The notes beneath the pieces are model-generated. The model was not told the origin of the DNA. It made no database searches and worked only from the letters and a program-made list of their open reading frames with translations. Shown one piece after another: positions 8,301 to 17,739 of a DNA stretch of 24,990 nt. A program made the position numbers and the translations under genes. This stretch comes from Asterionellopsis glacialis (taxonomy: Eukaryota > Bacillariophyta > Plagiogrammaphyceae > Rhaphoneidales > Asterionellopsidaceae): the NCBI GenBank assembly GCA_014885115.2, contig WKLE02006674.1, positions 19,508 to 44,497 on the forward strand, given 5' to 3'. Positions within the stretch are counted from its first letter, which is position 1; each line of letters starts with the position of its first letter.

Positions 8301-11031
8301 GTGAAATAATCCCACCCAAAGTGGTTGGATTCTGGCTTAGACCTCGGGTGGTAGACACCCTCCCCGTTGCTTTGTTTTTTGTTTGCATCATCCGCTTGCG
8401 ATGATAATACCCTCCTAACATGCGATTGGCAAGTAACCGATCATGTTTACGACAAATTTTGCGGACTGCAATTACATTAACAGCAATGAAATGCAAGATA
8501 TGCATAAGTTCAACACCAACAGCTGTATAACCATCTGCCTCATCGACAGCCGACAACAAAAGCAAATCTTCGCCAACAATATGATCATTTCTTTGAAATA
8601 TCGGACGATTTTTGCGTAACTGTTCAAAATGCATTATTTGCCGTTTCGCAGCATTGCATTTTTCTTCATCTCGAATGCGCTGATGTGATGTTTTTTCCTG
8701 TGAGTGACGTCCCTTCCTTCTTGAAGTACGGCCACTTTTGCCCTTCTTTGCGTTCTTATCTTTATCGTCTACAGTATTTGCAACACCGATATCGGTGCCA
8801 CCTGCTGAACGAGCTGACGAAAACAGCCATTGTCGTGAACCTGTAGTACTGGTAGATGTTGCAGCAGCAGCACCAGAAGCAACCGCACCACCAGAACTTA
8901 CAAAGCCACCATCAGAATACGATTTTCGTAGATCCCTTCCAGTATCGAATGGTGGTGATGACGCCCGTTCCTTTATTTCACTATTGGTATCATCATCAGA
9001 TGTATCACTCCAAGGGAAAGATCCTCCTAACAAACCTCCATCAGCACTGCCTCCCTGTCTTCGTTCATCATCTGATGATGATGCAGATGGGTGCATACCA
9101 CCATCACTCAAAACATCATATTCACGTCGAGCTGATGCAGCAGGTGCCATAGATCCTACACCCATCATAGTACCCACCATACCACTGCCATCAATAGTAC
9201 TAGTAGCACCAACACCAACACCGCGATCAAATCCTTCCTCTTCACCTAATGATACAAATCGTAAACTACCAGCTGTATCAGCAAGTTCACCTAGTCTTGC
9301 TTGAGCAAACAATGTTATCTTTTCGACTTCTGCTTTGAGTAAACCACGGAATCGCTCTGTAATAGATCGTGCTTTACTGTGAGCAATACGTAAATGTTGC
9401 GGTACACGTTCTTCCATCATTTGTTTCTTCTTTGCCAATTGTCGACGTCGTTCTTGACGTTGACGACGTCGTCGTTGTCGTTGTTTTCTTAATTTTCGTT
9501 TTTCTGATTTTGATAATAATGTTGTTGTTGTTGCTGCTGCTGTTGGTTTATTCGTATTACTTTGGTGAGACCGCACGCCTATAGATGATGATGTAGTAAC
9601 TGACATTTGATCATGTAGACTATTCCTATGTGTACCAACATTCGTTCCAATATTTGTCCATCCACTGAAGCTGTTTGACTGTTGCCACAGCTGTTGTTGT
9701 TGTTGTTGCTGCTGTAGTAATTGTTGTTGATGATTCTGATAAAACTGTTCTGATGACGATGTAGGATAATATTCCCTTGGTGGTGTCAATGCATTCGAAT
9801 CACGACTAGAAGGAAAATTGTAAAATCCAGAAGACATGGTTTCTTCTCCATGAGTGTCATTGCCTCTTCCTAATTCTCCCTCTCGTCTTTCATCCCTAAC
9901 TTCTTGAAAAGTTGGTTGCATGATTGTATTTGGCAATAAACTAGTTTGTTCATTTTGGTGGATGGTATCGTGATTGTGAGCTTGAAAGAAGGAGGCATTC
10001 AAAAGTGATGACGTAGATTGTTCGTGTTGTTGATGTCGACTACTAGGGTCCTCTTGGGGTCCTTGTCGTTGTTGCTGGTGATAGTGTTCATAAGTATGCT
10101 GTTGTTGTAAATGGTGATTGATATGGTACTGCTCTTCTACCCATCTACTGCTAAGATCATGCTGATGTTCACTATCGCTGCTTTGCTCTAAAATAAAATT
10201 ATTCCCCACAAAGAATTCAGTCGCAGTCTTGGGTCTGTTTCCGGTACTTGTAGTAGCACCGCTACCACTACTACCACGTTTTGTAGCAGAAGGTTTTTTG
10301 AATAAAGGATTACGTGGTCTTTGTTTGTTGTTGTTATTATTGTTGGATGATGATGAAGATACAATCGCAGAATTATTAGGTTTTGTACGTCTTGAAAATG
10401 CACGAGAAATTGTACCTCCAGCACATTCACTCATCAAACTATCATTATAATCATCATCATCATCATCATGTCCATTACCATCTTCACCACTCGATGATAA
10501 ATCTTGTGAATACGTCACCAAAGAAGATGAAAATGCATTTGTTGTACTTGTTGTACCATGATGTTCATGATGATGATGATGTTTTTCTTCGTCGCCATTG
10601 TTATTTGCTCTCACACCACTAGCATTTCCACCACCACCCATTCCACCATTGCCACCACCACCACCCATACCACCACTCCCATAGAAATCCTCATCATCCT
10701 CCTCTTCATCATCTGATGATTCGCATATTGCATCTTTATATCCTTCATCATTACGTATAAATGCATCCGAATCAGATGATGCAAATGCTAAATCTGAATC
10801 AGATTCTAAAAATAATTCATCTCTATAATCTTGGGGTGATCTTGTTGTTGACTTGTTGCGTTTTCCACGTCTCCTGGTTGTTGTTCTTCGTGTCGAACGT
10901 TGTTCTTCAAAATGATGTTCATACACAGATTCAATTTGACTTAATAATAATTTTAAGGTTTCATAATCTAAATAGGCACGTTCCCAACCTGGTCGACGTG
11001 CAATACGAAGAGAGGAACCAAATCCAACCAT
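5311..11031 (-). CDS. SPX-MFS vacuolar phosphate transporter (PHT5/VPT-like), five exons
   Basis: The family moves inorganic phosphate across the vacuolar membrane; its SPX domain senses inositol pyrophosphates. Exons on the minus strand: 11031-7282, 7207-7082, 6968-6816, 6733-5897 and 5763-5311. All four introns are phase 0 (74, 113, 82 and 133 bp) and give about 1772 residues. The start is the ATG at 11029-11031 (MVGFGSSLR), the usual SPX beginning; longer upstream translation is AT-rich junk. SPX helices appear as three separated blocks: residues 1-46, about 545-590, and about 800-880 (includes V-R-K-I-C-R-K-H-D-R, matching the lysine-rich ligand-binding helix). Between them lie acidic, Gly/Asn, His, Asn and Gln runs and a very basic stretch near 510-537. 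The MFS part begins in exon 1 (LLYT|MNYYIIFPTA aligns without a gap to plant PHT5) and includes G-R-L-L-V-G-L-G-S-A. Plant relatives have about 700 residues, so the N-terminal half is greatly expanded. Confidence 0.88.
9600..10720 (-). repeat. low-complexity coding region (poly-Gln, Asn, His, Gly, acidic)
   Basis: Trinucleotide-rich sequence inside SPX-MFS exon 1. It encodes a Gln run near 9690-9740, an Asn run near 10325-10345, a His run near 10560-10585, Gly/Asn repeats near 10610-10680 and an acidic run near 10690-10715. These are likely disordered and prone to length variation. They separate the first SPX helix block from the rest of the domain. Confidence 0.85.
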
Positions 11032-12164
11032 ACCTTTTTTTTTTTTTCCTCCCGGAAAACAATAAAAAAGATTAAAAAGAACTAAAAAAAAGAGTTGTAT
11101 ATAAAAAAGGTATATATGTCGGTGAATTCCTTTTTTGTTCTCTTTTGTTTTGTTTGACTGATTGACTGCTGTAGACAAGGTTTCTGTTTAAAAATTAAAT
11201 TCGAAAAATAGAATCAATCAGAAAGTCACAATAATGTGTAATCCACGTATTGTGTTTTTAAGTCTGGTTGATATAGGCGAGAGATGATGCAATTGTCTCT
11301 TCCAACTTTTACCAGAGCAGGGATTCAATCCCAGTGCTGGTAGAGGTACAGTGTGCGCACCGCCTTGGAGAGAGTGATCAAAATGTAATTTTTCTTCAGG
11401 TGTCATGCATGTGCATACTCGTACTGTTGCAGAGCCATCAAGCAGAACTCCCACCGTCTAGCCTAGTCTCTCTAGAGATTCTAGTCTACCGCAGGGATAT
11501 CGATACCAGGTACACCGGTACGGCATATAGCGATTCAAAGATCTTTTTTGCACATTGCCCAACTTTGGCGGACTTCTGACAGACAGTCCTGTTCTCAAAT
11601 TTCAATTTCAAAATCTCGAATATCATCACTCTGAGGAAAGACTATCGGCGGAGCACTGGAGTCCTACTGGCGGGCGGGCGGCGAAGGCAGACTTGCTCTA
11701 GAGAGATTTTGAGATTCTCATCTGTCGTCCGCATCTTGCTCCGCAGAGGATCGGCGATACTGACTCACAAAAAATAGTGGCACTCTCCATGATCACACTT
11801 TTGACTTGTCGTTGATGTCCCAGAGTCGTTGCCAGTGCTGCAATAATCTAATGCTATCATCTTCCTCCTGCTCGTTCATTTCAGTGTGTCCACGTCAACT
11901 TAAAATCTTTACTGTATTATTATACAATCAAAAAAAGATAGAAGCCAACCAACAACAGAACAATTGACTCTGCAGCGATTGGAAGAGATATATTCTAGTC
12001 TAGTTATAAGGAAAAAAAGGACCTTTTTTTCTTCTTTCCCTCGTGAATAATCGCATTTATTAAAGCTCATAATCATCCCGTGCATCACTTGATTGCTTCC
12101 TATCATATACTGTCTGTCTAGAAAGAGTGAGTCTACACGACAAAGAATCAATACAAAATTAACA
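11032..12164. promoter_or_regulatory. divergent intergenic region between SPX-MFS and SURF1
   Basis: About 1.1 kb between two head-to-head starts, so it should hold both promoters. A T-run and TATA-like AT-rich stretch (11037-11120) lie just upstream of the SPX-MFS ATG. A GC-richer central part (11300-11760) carries a hairpin at 11311-11341 and repeated TCTCTAGAG-type palindromes near 11470 and 11700. A minus-strand ORF at 11218-11454 has no recognisable domain and is not called. No transcription-factor site can be named with confidence. Confidence 0.4.
11311..11341. repeat. 31-bp imperfect inverted repeat
   Basis: Arms ACCAG/CTGGT enclose a second perfect stem GGGATT-C-AATCCC, with an internal mismatched 4x4 segment between the stems. 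It superficially resembles a tRNA T-arm, but the loop and flanks do not make a tRNA. Function is unknown. Confidence 0.6.
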
Positions 12165-13500
12165 ATGGCAACAACTGCAGCAACCAAGAAAGGTGTTGAA
12201 GCTACAGCAAATACACTTGTTGGATTATCTACATCCGGTAAAGTTTTTTTTGGATCCTTATGTGTATCCACCTTTGGTTTAGGATGTTGGCAAACACAAC
12301 GTTATTTTACAAAAATTGAGTTAATGAAAGAACGCCAAGAACAACTTGGTTTAGAACCATTGACAACAATACCAGCAACAGCAAATGCAAATACAAGTGT
12401 AGAACAACAGCAACAGCAAGATTTTCGTCGTCGTCTTGTTTCTGGTACATACAATCACAAGGGTGAGGTATTAGTTGGACCAAGAGGACCACCACCAGGT
12501 GCATTAGCACAAGATGGACCTTCCTCTGGACGAAGTGGAGGTGGAATGAGTAGTAGTCCTCAGGTACGTTATGTTCTCATCCCTTGCAGCCAGGGATGTA
12601 TGTGCAAACATTACAATATAACCATTTATATCATTCTCTCTGACACATACATTGCTTTTCTCATTTTCACATTCTTCATTCTCTAAACACATCATTATAA
12701 TTACCTCCTTTTTTGAAAAAAAACATAAACACACACATAGGGTTACTTTGTTGTAACACCATTGGAATGTTCGAATGGAGAGAAAGTTCTCATTAATCGA
12801 GGATGGATTCCACGACAAATGGTCAAGAGTGATTCTCCACGAAATCATAATGCTAATACTAATACTGCTGCATCTCGAACGTCTAATACGGCTGCCACCA
12901 TGGCTTGGAACCGACCTAAAGGACAAGTACAAGTGATTGGTGTTCCATCTCCCACTGAACGTAAGTACAGCACTGACTTATTGTACTGTAGTTAGTATCT
13001 CTCGATGATTTATATAATTCATTGTGCACCATATAATTACATACTGTATGTGGTAGTACCTACCTACCGACCAGTGATAATTCTTTGTACTTTCTTCAAC
13101 GATTTTTAGTGATGCATCTCATCTTTTTTGTTACTTTTTTTAAAATCCCCCCCCCTCCCCCCCAACAGAACCACGATTCTTAACACCTCAACATACAAAC
13201 ACGAAGAAAACACCTATTGAATTGTTTTGGATGGATCGTCGCATGTTGGAAAAATATGCAGGTATACCAGAATACAAATCCATCATGTTGACACAAGTAT
13301 CTACACCACCTGCAAAAGATGGACAAGAAGAAGAATCTCCAAATTCGACGACCATGTTTCCAATTCAACCTTCACTGGATACCATTGGTGAATATAAAGT
13401 AACACCTACAGTTCATGCAGGATATGCCTTTACGTGGTTTGGTTTATCAGGTGCTGGACTTATCATGACAAGAAAGTTAATGACACGTGGAAAAGGATAA
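12165..13500 (+). CDS. SURF1: SURF1-like cytochrome c oxidase assembly factor, three exons
   Basis: SURF1/Shy1 helps assemble cytochrome c oxidase in the inner mitochondrial membrane. Exons 12165-12563, 12741-12960 and 13169-13500 join in frame to 316 residues. The ATG at 12165 sits in the favourable context AACAATGGC; the longer frame upstream has only a TTG. Family marks: an N-terminal membrane segment ending F-G-L-G-C-W-Q-T-Q-R-Y (SURF1 signature GxWQxxR), GYFVVTPLEC, K-V-L-I-N-R-G-W-I-P-R, and a C-terminal hydrophobic segment containing Y-A-F-T-W-F-G-L-S-G-A-G. The first membrane segment lies at residues about 24-41 and the second near the C-terminus, as in the family. The splice sites are GTACGT/CATAG and GTAAGT/AACAG. 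The N-terminus is rich in Ala, Thr and Lys and could act as a mitochondrial presequence. Compared with human SURF1 there are Gln-rich and Gly/Ser-rich insertions in the intermembrane loop. Confidence 0.92.
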
Positions 13501-14067
13501 AACACGTAATACAATATAGTACTGTATCATCATGTTGTGTGCAGATCAATATTATACAAACCATGTATAGTAAGTATGTCCACACGTTTTAGATAAATCG
13601 TAAACTCTCTAGAGAGACTCTATAATTTAAAAAAAAAAAGGATTTTTTTCGTAATAATGCTGTACACTCTAGTTTAGTGGAGGGAAACTGTGAAATGGCT
13701 TTTTTGTGGCTCCCCCTCTTGACTCAGTACTGTATGTAAATAGGTCCTACCGTGAAAAGGGATGTATTTAATACCTGGTATTATACCAGCTCACTATAGA
13801 ATTGACAGTTTGAAACTGGACCCAAACTGTCCAAGGTACATATGTTCAATATTGTAATCTACACGGTAATAAGATTACAGGTAATTTATTTCATACTTGT
13901 ACCACAGTCACACTACCTGGTACGTTTCTACCGACGAAAGTCTTCCAATTTTTCCAAAAGCCGCACTTGACAATTGACACTTTTGCATCGCAGAAGCAGC
14001 AAAATAAAGAAATTAAATCAATAATATAATCACAACGACCAGTACCACCACCGGCATCATTCTCCGT
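13501..14067. other. intergenic with two short hairpins
   Basis: Separates the SURF1 stop from the next plus-strand ATG. It holds a palindromic CTCTCTAGAGAG near 13605, an A-run near 13629-13639 and two inverted repeats between 13775 and 13831. No gene is seen. Confidence 0.5.
13775..13831. repeat. two adjacent short inverted repeats
   Basis: CTGGTA-TTA-TACCAG at 13775-13789, and about 13 bp downstream GACAGTTT / AAACTGTC arms around a 12-base loop. They could fold in the SURF1 3' transcript or in a promoter, but are short enough to arise by chance. Confidence 0.45.
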
Positions 14068-15234
14068 ATGTTCAATTGTCATTATCATCATGTTCGAATA
14101 CAGAACACATTATTGTTGGTAAGTCTGATTATACTTATTTCCAGCAATCCAGGTCGCGTTGTTTTTGGATTTGAGCAAGAAATGAGCAACCCAAAGGCAA
14201 CCGAAAACAACGCAAAAGAGCAATCAAAATCTTCCACCAATACCATCTGTAAGGAACAAAGCGAATGCTCATCATCGTCGTCGTCTGTCAACACCAATGA
14301 AGAAAATAAAGAAGGCGATGATACACAAAGCATCTTGGCTCAATTAGATTTCTGTATACGTGCGCGTGTAGATCCTATTACAATAGTAACAACACAAATA
14401 CCACCACACTATCAGCGTGGTGTTGTCTATTTAGGAGAAGAGCCATTGATGCCTAATACAACAATTGGTTTATACCGTGCATTACTTGTCGAAAAACGAA
14501 CGTGGTATGAGTGGCTAACATCATCGCAAGAACAAACGGAAAACAACTATCCAAGGATAAATCCAAATGTTTGGTATAAGTTTTGGTCACGGTATGCAGT
14601 TGAATTCACAAATGAAATACCTATTGATGAAACATCAGGCCGTACTAATGACATGGGTCATGTTGAAGAAAGTGATGACGGTGATTCATCCATATCATGG
14701 ATAGCATTACCGGTTGGTGATGTCAATAAAGGATTAGATGAACCGAGTTGGTGGACACACGGTATACTGTCTGCTTCTCGACTAGAAGATGCTATTCGAG
14801 CGATTAACGACAAAGTATTGGTCGATTGGCAACGTTTGGCGAAAAGTGATACACAAAATTATTTATTTTTCAATGCACATTTGTTGAACGAACCATCTCC
14901 TGCTGAGTACAGCAGTGACAACGAAAATAAGAACAAAGATCAAAGTGATACTAATTCATACTTTGATCATGACGAAGAAGAAAATATTGGTCATTTAACT
15001 GGGGCTGGTTGTCCGCTCATCCCGCTTGGCAATGACAGTGATGATTATGTCCATGATTCTGGACATCCACCTGGACGACACCGTGCCAAATGGTGCGGTG
15101 CAGCATTTGAAGCGAAGACAAGCAAGATAGTTTATCCGGGAGAACAGTTAGTATGGTGCTACGGTGAAGGCTATAAGAGAGATTATCCTGTAGCAAAAAC
15201 CTGTCTTGATGATTATGCCAGAGAAAGCAAATAG
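14068..15234 (+). CDS. secreted or membrane-anchored protein with SET-like C-terminus
   Basis: A single-exon ORF of 388 residues starting at ATG 14068. Residues about 13-27 are strongly hydrophobic (TLLLVSLIILIS), fitting a signal peptide or anchor. A Ser/Asn/Glu-rich spacer follows, then a Trp/Tyr-rich region (WYEWL, W-Y-K-F-W-S-R-Y, PSWWTHG) and an acidic insert. The C-terminus, with I-V-Y-P-G-E-Q-L-V-W-C-Y-G-E-G-Y, resembles the end of SET-fold domains (G-E-x-L/I followed by Y-G and a Tyr). The usual SET N-H-x-x-x-P motif is not obvious, so catalytic activity is doubtful and the assignment tentative. An apparent GTAAGT…CCAG pair at 14119-14144 is only 26 bp apart and is not treated as an intron. 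It follows SURF1 in tandem with no sign of co-regulation. Confidence 0.65.
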   Translation: MFNCHYHHVRIQNTLLLVSLIILISSNPGRVVFGFEQEMSNPKATENNAKEQSKSSTNTICKEQSECSSSSSSVNTNEENKEGDDTQSILAQLDFCIRARVDPITIVTTQIPPHYQRGVVYLGEEPLMPNTTIGLYRALLVEKRTWYEWLTSSQEQTENNYPRINPNVWYKFWSRYAVEFTNEIPIDETSGRTNDMGHVEESDDGDSSISWIALPVGDVNKGLDEPSWWTHGILSASRLEDAIRAINDKVLVDWQRLAKSDTQNYLFFNAHLLNEPSPAEYSSDNENKNKDQSDTNSYFDHDEEENIGHLTGAGCPLIPLGNDSDDYVHDSGHPPGRHRAKWCGAAFEAKTSKIVYPGEQLVWCYGEGYKRDYPVAKTCLDDYARESK

Positions 15235-16292
15235 AGGCAAACCTTTTTCTTTGTTTTAGTTGGATGCATTTTTTAGTGCCGACAAAAGATACAGTATAGG
15301 AATTGACCTCATATCCTCTACCAAAAAACCTGTTCATCAACGCGAACTGCAGATGATGTTCATTCACTTTGCAAGTGCCGTGCGTCTGTGCAAACCTATT
15401 GCTTTTCATAGATCACACTGTATAAATAGTAAGCAAAGAAACGTGCAAGTGAAGAATCCATTGGTGAAATAATTGTGTGTCTAAAGAAATTACTAAGTAA
15501 ACTAAACTAAACCAAACCAAACCAAACTAAACTAAATTGACTGATGCCCATGAACTTGTTCCTCTGTGAATCAGGTTCTCCGATTGATTCGTTCCATCTG
15601 TACTAAGTTTATGTTGATCGGGTTTTGTCGTCTTGCTATCATTTTTCTATTTCTTCAAAGAATACTTTCGTTTTAGGGATGGTTTGCTGTTAATCTTATG
15701 GGTTGCTGGGGAATCTCCATCGGATAGTTTTGACAGCGGTGCTGTTCCCATCGCAAAGTGTAACACAGGCACCTGTGTGACCGTGCAGCTTTTTGCTATT
15801 CAAGTTCAGATTGTTGTGGCATTGATGCCTACTTTTTGTTTGCACCACAGAAATGAATTCTTTAATATTTGCAGGCTTGGTTTCCGTTCCTTCCTACACA
15901 TCTTGATCCATTGAATATAACTACGAAAGCGTTTTTTTGAAACAGAATCAAGCTGGTAGACGCAAGGATTGAATAATCTCTTGTACTTTGGGATAGAGTA
16001 TGATTGAACGGAGAGATTTGATCTTTTCCAATCGAACTTTGAGCAGTGTCTTTGAACATGTGCAATTTTTTTTAGTCCCATGTAGTTCGAAAGCAAGCGA
16101 GACACATGAAAAGCCGCAAAGTCTTGTTATCAGTTTTTTTTCATACACTGAATGGAGTAGGATTGTGACTTTTGAATAGGAAGGTGACCTTGGAGGTCTA
16201 GGCAGATACTGCTAGTTTAAGCATTTAGAGATGATCCACTTGAACTTTCATGTAATTGAGTAATTTAGTTTTACGATTGTTTGCTCTATTCT
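15235..16292. other. region without a supported gene
   Basis: About 1.06 kb. It holds the pentamer repeat at 15498-15537 and a minus-strand open frame over about 15806-16082 (first ATG near 16080-16082) with a basic, Ser/Lys/Arg-rich translation that I do not recognise. No splice partner or family is evident, so it is left uncalled. Confidence 0.4.
15498..15537 (+). repeat. pentanucleotide tandem repeat (YAAAC)
   Basis: Eight 5-base units: three TAAAC, three CAAAC, one TAAAC and a terminal TAAAT. The blockwise T/C alternation is tidy but the array is short. It sits in non-coding sequence about 260 bp after the 15234 stop. Confidence 0.85.
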
Positions 16293-16685
16293 TCAACATG
16301 TAAATCTAGTTGGTGAAGTAGCATTATCAGGTGTTGCCAATTCAATACCATGAGGTAAGTAATGATAATCCTGTTTGTTTCCACGATAAAATCGACTTGT
16401 TTCAACGTCAACCGCGAACGATGATACCTCGGATCCAATAAAAATGGTTGCATCCAATGCTAAGAAATAACTTAGTATTGACCCTGAAATACTATAGTAT
16501 TTTGAGTAGATGGGATGTCCCAATTTCTGAAGTTGAACGTGTCCTCCCTTAAAGTTGATTACATCTTCCAATGGATTTACTATACAATACCTTGGAATTC
16601 CGGGAAACTTCGAAATTCTTGTTGAAGTACAACAAAGTATCACAAAAACGCCAAAACTGTAGTCTACTGAAAACCTGAAGATCAA
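16293..16685 (-). pseudogene. C-terminal fragment of a glycosyltransferase-like protein
   Basis: An open frame on the minus strand ending at 16293. The part up to about 16590 reads like real protein: residues near I-F-I-G-S-E-V-S-S-F-A-V-D-V, then R-F-Y-R-G-N-K and Y-L-P-H-G-I-E, ending after several Pro/Thr residues. The G-S/T-E-x-S-S-F…R pattern recalls the C-terminal part of GDP-fucose O-fucosyltransferase-type enzymes, but this is a weak match by eye. Upstream it runs straight into the left arm of the fold-back repeat (from 16590), so there is no N-terminal domain or credible start. Best read as a truncated gene end. Confidence 0.45.
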
Positions 16686-17422
16686 AAATATTTTTTCACT
16701 TAGGGATAGAAAACTCTTAGAAGTTTCTTCGACGAAGAAACTTTTTCAAGTTAGTTACTAAAACTAATCAGTTATTTTTATACCATCCACATGATATATT
16801 TTTATTAGCTCTACGTAAAATGACCCAAACTAACCAAAAAACTTCTTTCCGTTAGTAATTTTTTTTCAAGGTAGTAACTAAAAAATCTGTAATTCTTTCT
16901 ATCTTTGAAAGAATCGCACTAATCGAAAAAAGTTTTTTGGGTTGGTCTGTTTAATTGATGTAGAAGAAGAACCGTTTGTTACGTAAATGTGACAGAAGAA
17001 ATGATTAGTTTTAGTTACTAGCTTGAAAAAGAATTTCTAACTTCAAAAAGTTTTTTTTTACTGTAGAAAAGATACAAACCTTTCTTGTACAAAAGATAGA
17101 AAGAATTACAGATTTTTTAGTAACTATCTTGAAAAAAATTACTAACCAAAAGAAGTTTTTTGGTTAATTTGGGTCATTTTACGTAGAGCTAATCCAAATA
17201 TATCATGTGGATGGGATAAAAATAACTGATTAGTTTTAGTTACTAACTTTAGCAAAAATTACTAACTTGAAAAAGTTTCTTCGAAGAAACTTCTAAAAGT
17301 TTTCTATCCCTAAGTGAAGAAATATTTTTGATCTTCAGGTTTTCAGTACAGTTTTGGCGTTTTTGTGATACTTTGTTGTACTTCCGGAATTTCGAAGTTT
17401 CCCAGGATTCCCTGTACCAAGG
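16590..17422. mobile_element. fold-back inverted-repeat element
   Basis: Left arm 16590-16906 and right arm 17091-17422 are long imperfect reverse complements. Shared landmarks include GTACAACAAAGTATCACAAA, TCACTTAGGGATAGAAAACT, CATCCACATGATATATTT and CTCTACGTAAAATGACCC. Small indels distinguish the arms (for example an extra CTAACTTTAGCAAAAATTA-type segment in the right arm). The 184-bp spacer itself contains a more degenerate copy of the same motifs. There is no transposase. The structure fits a non-autonomous fold-back or MITE-like element, or an inverted segmental duplication. Target-site duplications are not evident at the ends I can define. Confidence 0.75.
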
Positions 17423-17739
17423 TAAACATCTCGAACACCATATTATTCATTTTTCAGGACGTACAAATATCACACCAGATACTTTCAAAGCTCTGAAACA
17501 GGTCAGTGAACCATAGACAGGATCTACGCCCTTCTGATAGTTTTGAACCCAGATGAAGATCACAGAACAAAAATCATGTACAGCAGATAGAATATCAGGA
17601 CTGGGAAAATGAATAACGTTTTTGCTTCAGCAAATCCAAGTGGGCTTCTTTCTTTACATGTTGCAAAGCAAAAACAATATCAACGCACAATGAAAATGGT
17701 CAATAAAACAAAAAAAAATAGAATTATAAGATTGTCAAA
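17423..17739. other. non-coding flank between fold-back arm and pseudogene
   Basis: No intact gene. A short open piece continues the right arm to a stop at 17514-17516. An ATG-led stretch near 17607 gives a short protein-like run before a stop. These could be relics of the same broken gene. Confidence 0.35.

Noticed and set aside
11300..11350. tRNA gene suggested by a GGGATTCAATCCC T-arm-like stem
   Set aside because: No acceptor, D or anticodon arm can be built on either strand at the right spacing, and the loop does not fit GTTCRA.
11218..11454. Minus-strand ORF in the divergent promoter region
   Set aside because: No family, it covers the hairpin, and its position between two well-defined head-to-head starts makes a third gene unlikely without transcript evidence.
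12093..12164. Longer SURF1 start with a basic leader
   Set aside because: The codon at 12093 is TTG; the first ATG in frame is 12165, in a good context.
14119..14144. Apparent intron GTAAGT…CCAG in the SET-like gene
   Set aside because: Only 26 bp, and the uninterrupted frame through it encodes the signal peptide hydrophobic core.
15806..16105. Minus-strand open frame with a basic translation
   Set aside because: It opens at GTG, has no recognisable domain and no splice partner; it lies in a degenerate region and may be chance.
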